DNA of 64,000 nucleotides from Spongiactinospora rosea (GCF_003315795.1 NZ_QMEY01000021.1:62001-126000), one strand, 5' to 3'. Positions 1-8,386 are shown, counted from the stretch's first letter. Translations and numbers: made by a program. The notes: a model not told the origin generated them from the letters alone.

Positions 1-621
1 GTGACGGCGCGGCACACGGGCAAGCCGCTGCTGCCCGATCTCGACCTCAATCTTGATCTGGACCTCAACCTGGACCTGGATCTCCACCTCGATCACCACC
101 TGCACCCGCACAAGCCCCCGAAGAAGCCGGATCCGGAGCCGTCGCCCCCGCCGCCTCCGCCCCCGCCGCCGCCGCGCGAGTCCGAGCCCGGCGAGCCCCC
201 ACAGCCCTCCGAGCCGCCACAGCCGTCGACACCCCCTGAGCCATCAGAGCCGCCCGAGCCGCCGGAGCCCCCGAAACCACCCGAGCCGCCGAAGTCGCCG
301 GAGCCTCCCAAACCACCCGAGCCGTCCGAGCCGCCGAAGCCGCCGCCCACGATCCGGCCCCCGCGGCCCGTACCGCCCGCCGTGGAGCGGGTCAACGCCC
401 CTCTCCCGCCGCCGGTGGTACGCCCGACGCCCAAGCCGCGTCCCACGCCCAAGACCACCCCGCGCCCCACGGTGAGCTACCGCGCCCAGACCTCGATCCT
501 GGACAAGTACACCGAGCGCCGGGCCGGCATCGACCGCAAGCTCGTGATCGTCTTCTTCACGGTCATCGTGGTCGCCACCGTCGTCGCGGGCGCCGGCAGC
601 GCCGCCCGCCGCCGCGGCTGA
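1..621 (+). CDS. Proline-rich single-pass membrane protein
   Basis: Function unknown. The readable frame starts with GTG at the first base, so the true start may lie before the window. Residues about 13-32 alternate Asp and Leu (DLDLNLDLDLN-like), followed by a His-rich stretch, a run of about ten prolines near residue 50 and many PEPP/PKPP repeats up to about residue 115. A hydrophobic segment at about 181-201 (LVIVFFTVIVVATVV) is followed by ARRRG. This is the layout of an extracellular or wall-spanning Pro-rich stalk anchored by a C-terminal membrane helix. The very biased composition means homology would be hard to judge. That it is coding is inferred from the frame, the TM segment with its basic tail, and the absence of any competing gene. 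Confidence 0.6.
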   Translation: MTARHTGKPLLPDLDLNLDLDLNLDLDLHLDHHLHPHKPPKKPDPEPSPPPPPPPPPPRESEPGEPPQPSEPPQPSTPPEPSEPPEPPEPPKPPEPPKSPEPPKPPEPSEPPKPPPTIRPPRPVPPAVERVNAPLPPPVVRPTPKPRPTPKTTPRPTVSYRAQTSILDKYTERRAGIDRKLVIVFFTVIVVATVVAGAGSAARRRG

Positions 622-712
622 CCCGCGCGCGGGGCCGCCCCTCAGCCCGCCGGGCCTGTGGCGTCGGGGGCTTGGGGGCGGCGTGGCCTTCAGTGGACGG
701 CCGGTGCAGGGG

Positions 713-1414
713 CTACCGCTGGGATACGTCGGCCGGGAAGACGCCCTCGTTGATCAGCTTCTCCAGGGTCTCGCGCATCCACTCGGACTCGTTGAGGTGG
801 GGGAACGGCTCGCCCTTCGGTATCTCGACGTCCAGGAACCGGCACAGCGGCTCCCAGCCCTCGCGTACGTCGAAGACCAGCAGCCGCTCCGCGGGCAGGC
901 TCGCCTTGACCTCGGCCACGTGGCGGTGGAAGGCCGCCACCGCCGCGTCCTCGTCCGGCAGTGCCACGTTGATGGAGGGGACGCCCAGGGCCTCCCGGGA
1001 GATGCGGTCGGTCACCGGACGGAAGCGGGCCATCCGGCTGAACATCTCCGTGGCCGCCGGGGGCAGGTCGTCCGGTAGCTCGCGGCCGGGGCCGGCGGCC
1101 ATCAGGACCTGCATGCTGCGGTACCAGCGGTGCGGGTCGCGGACGGTCAGGACGACCTTGGCGTCGGGGTAGGCGGCGGCCTGTTCGCGCCAGAAGTGGC
1201 TGGCCGGCCAGTCGGTGGCGGAGCGGTAGCCGACGAAGACCTTGTCCCAGTCCAGGGGCTCGCCGTCGGCGGCGGGCAGCCACCGCTCGATGTGGTCGGG
1301 CTTACTGAGGATCTCGAACATGTGGAAGCAGGGACCGAATCCGAGCCGTTCCAGCGCGACCTTCAGCGAACGGGTCCCGGTACGCGGAAAACCGGCGCCG
1401 ATCACTTGCAACAT
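713..1414 (-). CDS. Sulfotransferase family protein
   Basis: A 233-residue protein of the P-loop sulfotransferase family, which uses PAPS as sulfonate donor. The PAPS 5'-phosphosulfate loop is seen at residues 9-16 (FPRTGTRS) and the 3'-phosphate motif as RDPHRWYRS in the middle of the protein. The ATG at 1414 is chosen because GAGGAG sits just upstream and the family starts directly with a beta strand before the P-loop (MLQVIGAGFPRTGT). An in-frame extension upstream has no ribosome site. It is monocistronic, and an AT-richer gap (1455-1500) that could hold its promoter separates it from the DUF4239 gene. The acceptor substrate cannot be told from sequence. The protein is closest to the short actinobacterial sulfotransferases often annotated only at family level. 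Confidence 0.82.
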   Translation of the reverse strand: MLQVIGAGFPRTGTRSLKVALERLGFGPCFHMFEILSKPDHIERWLPAADGEPLDWDKVFVGYRSATDWPASHFWREQAAAYPDAKVVLTVRDPHRWYRSMQVLMAAGPGRELPDDLPPAATEMFSRMARFRPVTDRISREALGVPSINVALPDEDAAVAAFHRHVAEVKASLPAERLLVFDVREGWEPLCRFLDVEIPKGEPFPHLNESEWMRETLEKLINEGVFPADVSQR

Positions 1415-1525
1415 GTGACTCTCCTCTGCCCTCGGGGCGGTTTCCCGCCACACTCGGTGGGGAATTCAACACATGTTTAGTTTATTTGCCGCACCCGGAG
1501 GGCCCGGATTCGCCCCCGCGCGAGA

Positions 1526-2296
1526 TCAGCTCTGTGGCGGTGCCAGTTGCCGGTCGATGCGGTCGAACTGCTGCATGGCCACCTCGAACGCGGTCGGCTC
1601 GACGGCGTTGAAGCCGCTGTAGGGATGGCTGCTGAGCTGCACGAACACCACGCCCACGACCACCACCGTGACCCGGATCGCGTCGCTCACCACGGTGGCG
1701 AAGGTCGGCCGGATGCCGAGGGTCCAGGGCATGGCGATCACCAGCGCGCCGGACAGCGCCATCGAGATCATGAAGATGTCCTCCAGCCGGGTGGCCGCGT
1801 CTTCGGCGCGCAGGGCGCGGGCGTGGCTCAGGTCGGCGGCCCGGTCAAGGGCCTCCTGGCGGAGGTTTTCGTGCGCCGGCTCGGCCGGGCGCAGCCGGTG
1901 CAGGGCGGCGCGCAGCTCGTCGAGCGTGCGGCCGGGCAGCAGCGAAAGGGTGTCGTTGCTCATCATCGGCCAGTCGAGGGTGATCGACTGGTTGGTGTAC
2001 TGCCTGATCTGGACCTTGAGCGGGGCGGCCTCCGGGATGGGGGCCAGCGCCCAGTACAGCTCGGTCAGGGTCTCGCTCTCGGCCGCGGAGTCGGCTTCGG
2101 CGGCGGTGATCGCGTCCTTGCACAACACCACCGCATAGGCCAGGACCAGCAGATAGACGGCGAGCGCGATGTTGGCGGCGAAGTCGACCGCGCTGAACCG
2201 TTGCTCCTGATGCTCCTGGCCCTTCTTGCGCAGAACGACTATGGCCAGAACTAAGAGGACGAAAGCGGCCGACGCGGCGATGCTGACCCAACCCAT
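1526..2296 (-). CDS. DUF4239 (bestrophin-like domain) membrane protein
   Basis: A 256-residue integral membrane protein. Two hydrophobic segments lie near the N-terminus (about 5-22 and 42-62) and two more near residues 177-220. Between them is a charged soluble region of about 110 residues. The HPYSGF motif after the last helix is typical of DUF4239 proteins, described as bestrophin-like. No biochemical role is established for the family. The start is well supported: GGAGG lies 6 bases before the ATG. It stands alone on the minus strand between the sulfotransferase and the TetR gene. Confidence 0.75.
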   Translation of the reverse strand: MGWVSIAASAAFVLLVLAIVVLRKKGQEHQEQRFSAVDFAANIALAVYLLVLAYAVVLCKDAITAAEADSAAESETLTELYWALAPIPEAAPLKVQIRQYTNQSITLDWPMMSNDTLSLLPGRTLDELRAALHRLRPAEPAHENLRQEALDRAADLSHARALRAEDAATRLEDIFMISMALSGALVIAMPWTLGIRPTFATVVSDAIRVTVVVVGVVFVQLSSHPYSGFNAVEPTAFEVAMQQFDRIDRQLAPPQS

Positions 2297-2389
2297 GGGG
2301 GGACCTCCAAGCGCGCACCAATGGTGAGACTACCGAGGGTAATCGCCTGAGCACGCGATTTCACGCGTTTTCTGGGAGGTCTCTGAGAT

Positions 2390-3073
2390 TCAGGTGCGCA
2401 GCTCGTGCACGGCGGCCAGAAAGTCCCTGGTGACCCCCCGCAAACCCGGCAAATGTGACAGCCCAACGAGCCGGACCACCAACGGCACCGTCCGCTCGAT
2501 CAGCCGGTAGGTGCGGGCGGATTCGGGCGAGGTGTCGTGCACCCAGTACAGCACCACGCCCATGGACAGCAGCCACAGCAGCTCGGGCAGCTCGGCGCGC
2601 AGCTCCTTGTCCATGCGGTCCGTCGAGCCCTCGACCACCTTGCGGTAGATGGCGATGGACGCCTCCCGCGACGGGCTGGAGTCCGTGCTGAACGGGCTGA
2701 GCGGATTGCTCGGCTCCGCGGCGTGCTTGAAGAACTTCACCGCGAACTCGTGGTACGGCTCCGACACCCGCACCCACGCCCGGAGTACGCCCGTCAGCCG
2801 CGCCTCCAGCGTCCGCTCCCCGGCCAGGACCTCCTGGCAGGCCGCCTCGTGCTTCTCCTGGGCGCGGTCGTAGTACGCCTGGATCAGCGCCTCCTTGGAG
2901 GCGAAGTAGTAGTAGGCGTTGCCCACCGAAATGCCCGCCTCCGCGGCGATGGCACGCATTGTGGTGGCCTCGTAACCGCGTTCCTGGAAGAGGCGTAGCG
3001 CCGTCTCGACGATGAGCTTGCGGGTCGATTCCGAACCCCGGTTCCGATGGGTGGGTTCAACCACATTCGTCAC
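2390..3073 (-). CDS. TetR/AcrR family transcriptional regulator
   Basis: A 227-residue one-component regulator. The N-terminal TetR helix-turn-helix spans about residues 18-64 (TALRLFQERGYEATTMRAIA ... GNAYYYFASKEAL), with the characteristic YYYF of the recognition helix. The C-terminal ligand domain is alpha-helical and of normal length. It starts with GTG at 3073, and a weak GGGACG lies upstream. The gene is divergent from the secreted protein at 3217 with about 140 bp between them, so it may control that gene or itself. The DUF4239 gene lies 93 bp downstream on the same strand. The ligand is unknown. Confidence 0.87.
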   Translation of the reverse strand: MTNVVEPTHRNRGSESTRKLIVETALRLFQERGYEATTMRAIAAEAGISVGNAYYYFASKEALIQAYYDRAQEKHEAACQEVLAGERTLEARLTGVLRAWVRVSEPYHEFAVKFFKHAAEPSNPLSPFSTDSSPSREASIAIYRKVVEGSTDRMDKELRAELPELLWLLSMGVVLYWVHDTSPESARTYRLIERTVPLVVRLVGLSHLPGLRGVTRDFLAAVHELRT

Positions 3074-3216
3074 TGTACGTCCCGTCCCCCTGCTCGGTCA
3101 TGAACCCTAACGGTGATCGCCACCGCACCGCAAAGACTCTCCGCGCCCAGGTCTCACCCCGCCGGAAACGTGGGATTGATCCTCCTCGGAAGGGCAATCC
3201 GCGAAAAGGGATCAAC

Positions 3217-3954
3217 ATGGGGACCAGTCCCTGCAAACGGGGGCCCGTGCGGTTCGCCGCGTGCGTGTTGCTCGCCGTACAGACTTCCATCATCGCGCTC
3301 AACGCGGCGGAAGCCGACGCGGCACACGCCCGCGTCGCGCTCGGCACCGGCTCTCCGGTGGACGACACCGGCACGGGCGGCACCGGCGGCTCCGAGGCGC
3401 TGCCGGACGTCCATGGGCAGACGCGCGAGATCGCGTTCTACCTCGCGCGAGTGCTGCCCACGGACGTCGCCTACCGCTCCGCGCCGCAGACCGTCCAGCA
3501 GGCCATGACCTTCCAGGACCGTGGCGAGGCCGCGGCCGAGCGCAAGCGCGCCCGCTCCGCCGTACGGCTCGGCCACCACAAGGCCATGCGGCGGGTCAAG
3601 CGGGCCGGGGTCAGGTGGCACTCGTCCGGCGGGTGTACCGACCGCGGGGTGCGGACCTGCACCTCGCTGGCGTCCGTGCGGGCCGGGACCATCTCGGCGG
3701 TGATCGCGCTGAAGCGCGAGAGCCGGTGCCCGATCAAGATCACCGGTGGCACCGAGGCCGGGCACGCGCCCGGAGCCTACAGCCACGGCAACGGGTACAA
3801 GCTGGACATCACGCTCAACGCCTGCGTGGACCACTTCATCACCCACAACTACCCGCTCTACAGCGTGCGCGGCGACGGGGCCCGGCTCTACCGCGGGCCC
3901 GGCGGCGACGTGTACGCCAGGGAGAGCGATCACTGGGACATCCTGTTCCGGTGA
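3217..3954 (+). CDS. Secreted protein with M15/hedgehog-like C-terminal fold
   Basis: A 245-residue exported protein. Residues about 8-34 form a signal peptide (basic start, hydrophobic VRFAACVLLAVQTSIIALNAAEADA). The C-terminal third carries YSHGNGYKLDI and, 45 residues on, ESDHWDILF. These match the spacing of the SxHxxGxAxD and ExxH zinc motifs of D-Ala-D-Ala (M15) peptidases and hedgehog-type domains. A pair of cysteines flanks GGCTDRGVRTCTS. The ATG at 3217 is preferred over an upstream in-frame ATG at 3100 because it places the basic residues directly before the hydrophobic core and AAAAGGG precedes it. Peptidase activity is an inference. The region could also be a catalytically silent wall-binding domain. 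Confidence 0.62.
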   Translation: MGTSPCKRGPVRFAACVLLAVQTSIIALNAAEADAAHARVALGTGSPVDDTGTGGTGGSEALPDVHGQTREIAFYLARVLPTDVAYRSAPQTVQQAMTFQDRGEAAAERKRARSAVRLGHHKAMRRVKRAGVRWHSSGGCTDRGVRTCTSLASVRAGTISAVIALKRESRCPIKITGGTEAGHAPGAYSHGNGYKLDITLNACVDHFITHNYPLYSVRGDGARLYRGPGGDVYARESDHWDILFR

Positions 3955-3982
3955 CCGCCTCCCCGGCATCGGGACCGCGGCG

Positions 3983-5041
3983 TCAGCCGGCCAGCTCGGC
4001 CGCCACCAGCTCGGCGATCTCCGCGGTGTTGAGCGCCGCGCCCTTGCGCAGGTTGTCACCGCAGACGAACATCTCCAGCGTGTTGGGGAAGTCGAGCGCC
4101 TGGCGGATGCGCCCGACATAGGTCGGGTCGGTGCCCACCACGTCGGCGGGCGTCGGGTAGACCCCGGCCGCCGGGTCGTCCAGCACCACCACGGTCGGCG
4201 CGGCTGACAGCACGTCCCTGGCCTCGGCGACCGTCACCGGCTCGGCGAACGTCGCGTGCACCGCGACCGAGTGGGTGGTGACCACCGGGACGCGCACGCA
4301 GGTCGCGGAGACCTTGAGGTCGGCGATCCCGAGGATCTTGCGGGACTCGTTGCGGACCTTCAGCTCCTCCGACGCCCAGCCGTCCTCCTTGAGCGAACCC
4401 GCCCACGGCACCACGTTGAAGGCGATCGGCGCGGGGAACGGCGAATCGGCCAGATCGGGCACCGCCTTGCGTACGTCGCCCGCGACCGTGCCGACCGTGC
4501 GGTCTCCGGCCAGCGCGGCGACCTCGTCGTACAGCCGCTCCGCGCCCGCCGCGCCCGCGCCCGACACGGCCTGGTAGGAGGCCGCGACCAGCTCGCGCAG
4601 GCCGTACCGGCGGTGCAGCGTGCCGAGCACGGCCATCATCGACAGCGTGGTGCAGTTGGGGTTGGCGATGATGTTCTTCGGACGCTCGCGCACGGCCTCG
4701 GCGTTGCACTCGGGCACGACCAGCGGCACCTGCGGGTCCATCCGGAACGCGCCGGAGTTGTCCACGGCGACCGCGCCGCGGGCGGCGGCCACCGGCGCCC
4801 ACTCCGCGGACACCTCGTCGGGCACGTCGAACATCGCCACGTCCACACCGTCGAACGCCTCGGGCGACAGCGCCCGCACCACGACGTCCTCGCCGCGCAC
4901 GCGCAGCACCTTGCCCGCCGAACGCGGCGAGGCGATCAGCCGGATCTCGCCCCACACGTCGGGGCGGCCGGACAGGATGTCCAGCATGACGGTGCCGACC
5001 GCGCCGGTCGCGCCGACCACGGCCAAAGTGGGCTTGCTCAT
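3983..5041 (-). CDS. asd: Aspartate-semialdehyde dehydrogenase
   Basis: NADPH-dependent reduction of L-aspartyl-4-phosphate to aspartate semialdehyde, the branch point to lysine/diaminopimelate, threonine and methionine. The cytosolic protein has 352 residues, the normal length. Visible are the Rossmann motif GATGAVG (10-16), the active-site cysteine C130 in NPNCTT, and the substrate-binding Arg plus catalytic His in RVPVVTTHSVAVH near residue 250. The ATG overlaps the aspartokinase stop by 4 nt (ATGA), so the two are translationally coupled and the products are made together. Confidence 0.97.
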   Translation of the reverse strand: MSKPTLAVVGATGAVGTVMLDILSGRPDVWGEIRLIASPRSAGKVLRVRGEDVVVRALSPEAFDGVDVAMFDVPDEVSAEWAPVAAARGAVAVDNSGAFRMDPQVPLVVPECNAEAVRERPKNIIANPNCTTLSMMAVLGTLHRRYGLRELVAASYQAVSGAGAAGAERLYDEVAALAGDRTVGTVAGDVRKAVPDLADSPFPAPIAFNVVPWAGSLKEDGWASEELKVRNESRKILGIADLKVSATCVRVPVVTTHSVAVHATFAEPVTVAEARDVLSAAPTVVVLDDPAAGVYPTPADVVGTDPTYVGRIRQALDFPNTLEMFVCGDNLRKGAALNTAEIAELVAAELAG

Positions 5042-5559
5042 CGTCCGGTACCTCCGTAGACCACCGCTTCAACCTGGTCGGCGTCGAGATCGAAGGCGCG
5101 GTGCGCCGCGCTGACCGCCGCGTCGACCTCGTCCTGCCCGACGATCACGGAGATCCGGATCTCCGAGGTCGAGATCATCTCGATGTTGACCCCCGCGTCG
5201 GCGAGCGCCGCGAAGAACGTCGCCGTCACGCCGGGGTGGGAGCGCATGCCCGCGCCGATCAGCGACACCTTGCCGATCTGGTCGTCGAACAGCAGCGACT
5301 CGAACCCGATCTGGTCCTGGACCCGCTTGAGCGTGGTCAGCGCCGTCGGCCCGTCGGTGGCCGGGAGCGTGAAGGAGATGTCGGTGCGGCCGGTCGCGGC
5401 GGCGGACACGTTCTGCACGATCATGTCGATGTTGATCTCCGCGGCGGCGAGGATCTTGAAGATGGCCGCGGCCTCTCCCACCTTGTCGGGCACCCCGACG
5501 ACGGTGACCTTGGCCTCGCTCCGGTCGTGCGCCACGCCGGAGATGATCGGCTGCTCCAT
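5038..5559 (-). CDS. lysC: Aspartokinase beta subunit from internal in-frame start
   Basis: A second in-frame ATG at 5559 inside lysC begins MEQPIISGVA, the position where beta subunits of alpha2beta2 aspartokinases start (MEEAVLTGVA in Corynebacterium). GAAGGAAG lies about 5 nt upstream, a good ribosome site that has no other reason to be there. The 173-residue product would consist of the two ACT regulatory domains only. Family knowledge supports the arrangement. Expression from this site is inferred, not shown. Confidence 0.62.
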   Translation of the reverse strand: MEQPIISGVAHDRSEAKVTVVGVPDKVGEAAAIFKILAAAEINIDMIVQNVSAAATGRTDISFTLPATDGPTALTTLKRVQDQIGFESLLFDDQIGKVSLIGAGMRSHPGVTATFFAALADAGVNIEMISTSEIRISVIVGQDEVDAAVSAAHRAFDLDADQVEAVVYGGTGR

Positions 5560-6336
5560 CTCGCTTCCTTCGCTGGTGCTGGTACTGGTGTCGGCTTCGG
5601 GCCGCCGGGAGGTCACCCAGGTGCCCTCCCGCTGGCTGAACGAGCTTCGGACGTGAATGGGAAGCTCGAACCTGCGCGCGTACTCGACGCAGCGCAGGTG
5701 CAGGACCTTGGCCCCGCAGGCGGCCATCTCCATCATCTCCTCGTAGGAGATGCGCGGAATCTGCCGCGCCGCGGCGACGATCCGGGGGTCGGCCGTGAAG
5801 ATCCCGTCCACGTCGGTGTAGATCTCGCAGACATCGGCCTCAAGCGCGGCGGCGAGCGCCACGGCCGTGGTGTCGGACCCGCCGCGGCCGAGCGTGGTGA
5901 TGTCCTTGGTGTCCTGCGACACGCCCTGGAACCCCGCCACGATCGCGATCTGCCCGACCCTCACGGCCTCGCTGATGCGGCCGGGGGTCACGTCGATGAT
6001 CCGGGCCTTGCCGTGCTTGGAGTCGGTGATCACGCCCGCCTGCGATCCGGTGAAGGACCGCGCCTCGTGGCCGAGGTTGGCGATGGCCATCGCCAGCAGC
6101 GCCATGGAGATGCGCTCGCCGGAGGTGAGCAGCATGTCCAGCTCGCGGCCCGGCGGCAGCGGGGAGACCTGCTGGGCGAGGTCGAGGAGCTCATCGGTGG
6201 TGTCGCCCATCGCGGAGACCACCACGACGACCTCGTTGCCGGCTTTTTTCGTCGTGACGATCCGCTGCGCGACCCGCTTGATGCTGGCCGCGTCGGAGAC
6301 AGACGAACCACCGTACTTCTGCACAACGAGCGCCAC
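5038..6336 (-). CDS. lysC: Aspartokinase, alpha subunit (full length)
   Basis: Phosphorylates L-aspartate with ATP, the first and usually feedback-controlled step of the aspartate-family pathway. The protein has 432 residues: an N-terminal amino-acid kinase domain starting VALVVQKYGGSSV (KYGGSS binds nucleotide) and two C-terminal ACT domains (about 265-430). The GTG at 6336 is chosen because actinobacterial orthologues begin MALVVQKYGGSSV and GGGAG lies 8 nt upstream. An in-frame ATG 39 nt upstream has no support. As in Corynebacterium and other actinobacteria, an internal start probably yields a separate beta subunit (separate entry). asd follows with a 4-nt overlap. Confidence 0.97.
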   Translation of the reverse strand: MALVVQKYGGSSVSDAASIKRVAQRIVTTKKAGNEVVVVVSAMGDTTDELLDLAQQVSPLPPGRELDMLLTSGERISMALLAMAIANLGHEARSFTGSQAGVITDSKHGKARIIDVTPGRISEAVRVGQIAIVAGFQGVSQDTKDITTLGRGGSDTTAVALAAALEADVCEIYTDVDGIFTADPRIVAAARQIPRISYEEMMEMAACGAKVLHLRCVEYARRFELPIHVRSSFSQREGTWVTSRRPEADTSTSTSEGSEMEQPIISGVAHDRSEAKVTVVGVPDKVGEAAAIFKILAAAEINIDMIVQNVSAAATGRTDISFTLPATDGPTALTTLKRVQDQIGFESLLFDDQIGKVSLIGAGMRSHPGVTATFFAALADAGVNIEMISTSEIRISVIVGQDEVDAAVSAAHRAFDLDADQVEAVVYGGTGR

Positions 6337-6450
6337 TGTAAGTCTCCCGAGGGACGTAGGGGCTGTGGAGCTCACAGTTTACGGGGCGCACGGCATGCCG
6401 CTTCTGGCCAGCCCACCATGTGGGACGGCCGCGCGGCGAGACCTGCCGCT

Positions 6451-6488
6451 GAGGCCCGCTACTGGGGCCCGCTACTGAGGCCCGCTAC
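6451..6488. repeat. Short tandem repeat GAGGCCCGCTACTG x3
   Basis: Three near-identical 11-14 bp units (6451-6464, 6465-6477, 6478-6488) lie in the 148-bp gap between the lysC start and the DUF5063 gene end. The last unit contains the DUF5063 stop codon. Probably replication slippage. No function is visible. Confidence 0.7.
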
Positions 6489-7024
6489 GAACCGGTGCGC
6501 TCCTCCACCACGTCGAGCCTGGTGTGCGCGACCAGCGCCTGCAGCGCCCGCATCGCCGCGCCCGCGTGGTTGCCCCAGGTGTTGAAGTAGCTGTACTGCC
6601 ACCACCACAGGGCCTCCAGGGGACGGCCGGCGCGGTGGTGACGCAGCCCGTGGTACAGGTCGGCGGCCACCGCGGTCAGGTCGTCGGAGAGGCGGTAGGC
6701 GGTGACCCCGGTGTCCTTGTACGGGTCGAAGACCTCGGCGTAGACATCGACCTCGCCGAACCGCTCGGCCAGCGCCGCGCGCACCTCGTCGAGGTCGGGG
6801 TCCTCGCTCATCGGGGGCTCCCAGTTGCCGGACAGGATCACGTCCTGGCTCGCCCCGAGCTGCGCCCCGGCCAGGCTCACCTGCGCGACCTCCATCAGCA
6901 GCAGCGCCAGCGTCGCGTCACCGCCCTCGCCGCCGGCCAGCCGGCTCAGGCCGTCCAGGTAGTTCTCCGCGTGCCCGGCCACGGTCTCGGCGAGCTCACT
7001 CCACTCCGCAGACATGTCAGACAT
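6485..7024 (-). CDS. DUF5063 domain protein
   Basis: A 179-residue soluble protein of the DUF5063 family, conserved between recR and the aspartokinase gene across actinobacteria and of unknown function. It is acidic and helical, with a Trp/Tyr-rich patch (EALWWWQYSYFNTWGNHA) near residue 140 that is the family signature. The ATG at 7024 is chosen because GGAGG lies 7 nt upstream. It overlaps the recR stop by 8 nt, implying coupled translation in a ybaB-recR-DUF5063 operon. An alternative ATG at 7015 would avoid overlap but is too far from the ribosome site. Confidence 0.8.
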   Translation of the reverse strand: MSDMSAEWSELAETVAGHAENYLDGLSRLAGGEGGDATLALLLMEVAQVSLAGAQLGASQDVILSGNWEPPMSEDPDLDEVRAALAERFGEVDVYAEVFDPYKDTGVTAYRLSDDLTAVAADLYHGLRHHRAGRPLEALWWWQYSYFNTWGNHAGAAMRALQALVAHTRLDVVEERTGS

Positions 7025-7616
7025 CAAGGAGCCTCCGCCCTTCGAAAGCGCGGCCCAAGGTGACCTCGTCCGCGTACTCCAGATCGCCGCCCACCGGCAG
7101 GCCGCTGGCCAGCCGGGTGACCCGTACGCCCATCGGTTTCACCAGGCGGGCGAGGTAGGTCGCGGTCGCCTCCCCTTCGAGGTTGGGGTCGGTGGCGATG
7201 ATGAGTTCGGTGACTTGGCCGTCGGCCAGGCGCGTCATCAGCTCGCGGATGCGAAGGTCGTCGGGGCCGACGCCGTCGATGGGACTGATCGCCCCGCCGA
7301 GCACGTGGTACCGCCCGCGGAACTCACGGGTCTTCTCGATCGCCACGACGTCCTTCGGCTCTTCGACGACGCAGATCACGTGGAGGTCGCGGCGCGCGTC
7401 GCGGCAGATCCGGCACTCCTCCTCGGAGGCGACGTTGCCGCACACCCGGCAGAAACGGACCTTGTCCTTGACTTCGAGCAGCGCGTGCGCCAGCCGTTTG
7501 ACGTCGGCCGGATCGGCCGCCAGCAGATGGAACGCGATCCGCTGCGCGCTCTTGGGACCGACGCCGGGCAGCAGGCCCAGCTCGTCGATCAGATTCTGGA
7601 CGACCCCTTCGTACAT
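7017..7616 (-). CDS. recR: Recombination mediator RecR
   Basis: RecR acts with RecO/RecF in loading RecA at gaps during recombinational repair. It is full length at 199 residues. The N-terminal helix-hairpin-helix is visible (LLPGVGPKSAQRIAFHLL), then the four-cysteine zinc finger (FCRVCGN ... CRICRD) at about 57-72. A Toprim domain follows with VVEEPKDVVAIEKT and IIATDPNLEGEATA. It sits 3 nt after ybaB and overlaps the DUF5063 gene, the standard actinobacterial order. Confidence 0.98.
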   Translation of the reverse strand: MYEGVVQNLIDELGLLPGVGPKSAQRIAFHLLAADPADVKRLAHALLEVKDKVRFCRVCGNVASEEECRICRDARRDLHVICVVEEPKDVVAIEKTREFRGRYHVLGGAISPIDGVGPDDLRIRELMTRLADGQVTELIIATDPNLEGEATATYLARLVKPMGVRVTRLASGLPVGGDLEYADEVTLGRAFEGRRLLDV

Positions 7617-7619
7617 CGT

Positions 7620-7970
7620 CTAGAACCCTGGAAGCTGCCCGAAGCCGCCGCCGCCGAGGCCCTGGGCGAGCGGGCCGAGCTTCTGCCGCTGCAGCTCGGA
7701 CGCCGCGCGCACGGCGTCGCGGACCGCGGCGATGACCAGGTCGGCGATCGTGTCGACCGTCTCCTGGGCGTCGTCGGCGTCGACGACCTCCGGCTTGATC
7801 TTCAGCTCCTGCAACTCGCCCGCGCCGTTGACCGTCGCCACGACCAGGCCGCCGCCCGCCGAGCCCTCGACCCGAGCGTCGTTCAGCTCCTGCTGGGCGC
7901 TCGCGATCTGCTGCTGCATGAGCTGGGCCTGCTCCATGAGCTGCTGCAGGTTGACATCACCTGGGTTCAC
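7620..7970 (-). CDS. ybaB: YbaB/EbfC family nucleoid-associated protein
   Basis: A small DNA-binding protein of 116 residues that forms dimers and is nearly always encoded before recR. A helix rich in Gln and Met (LQQLMEQAQLMQQQIASAQQ) is followed by the beta region GLVVATVNGAGELQELKI and a second helix. It ends in a Gly-rich tail. GTG at 7970 is chosen over longer readings because GAGGAG lies 9 nt upstream and the family starts with MNPGD/MNPGG-type sequence a few residues before the coiled helix. It is the first gene of the leftward operon. Confidence 0.93.
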   Translation of the reverse strand: MNPGDVNLQQLMEQAQLMQQQIASAQQELNDARVEGSAGGGLVVATVNGAGELQELKIKPEVVDADDAQETVDTIADLVIAAVRDAVRAASELQRQKLGPLAQGLGGGGFGQLPGF

Positions 7971-8386
7971 CGTCGTGCGCTCCTCGTGGCCTTCGCGTGG
8001 GTGGGGTTCGTGCCGTCGCCACGAGCCTACGGTGTTTGGACGGGACGGCGCACCGGCGGCGGCGTGTGTTCCCCTCGCGGGGCGCTTCTGGGGGCTTTCC
8101 GGGGCGCTTCGGGGCCGCTTCCACGCCCGCTTCCGGGTCTGCTTCGGGGTCCGCTTCGGGGCCGCCGACCGGGCCCCGGACGTCTCGGAAAGCCCGGGGC
8201 CCGACCGCCACATCCGCCGGGAATGGCCGCACCAGGCGGCTGCCGTCAGTGAAGCTAACGAGGGCCGGGTTGCGTACGCGTTGCGTCCGCCGTTTCACTT
8301 TCCGTGTCTGGGATTGGCCGAATCGGTTGCGCGGGCGTGCCGAAAACCCTGATGCTCGCCGATGAAACGACTACTGGGGGTGGTCT
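7971..8386. other. Divergent intergenic region, ybaB / GAF regulator
   Basis: A 416-bp gap between two divergent genes, so it must hold two promoters. The most obvious content is the 12-bp tandem repeat at 8080-8166 (separate entry). Bases 8260-8386 are less GC-rich and precede the GAF regulator. I could not pick out convincing -35/-10 boxes or an RNA structure. Confidence 0.5.
8080..8166. repeat. Degenerate 11-12 bp minisatellite (CGCTTCGGGGCC)
   Basis: About seven consecutive variants of CGCTTCGGGGCC. Read on the minus strand the unit is CCGAAGCGGACC, and one frame reads PEADPEADPEAG-like. It lies upstream of ybaB and outside its supported start, so it is treated as non-coding. Confidence 0.65.

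Noticed and set aside
5101..6585. 494-codon plus-strand frame opposite lysC
   Set aside because: Shadow frame with biased Arg/Gly/His composition; lysC is clearly real on the minus strand.
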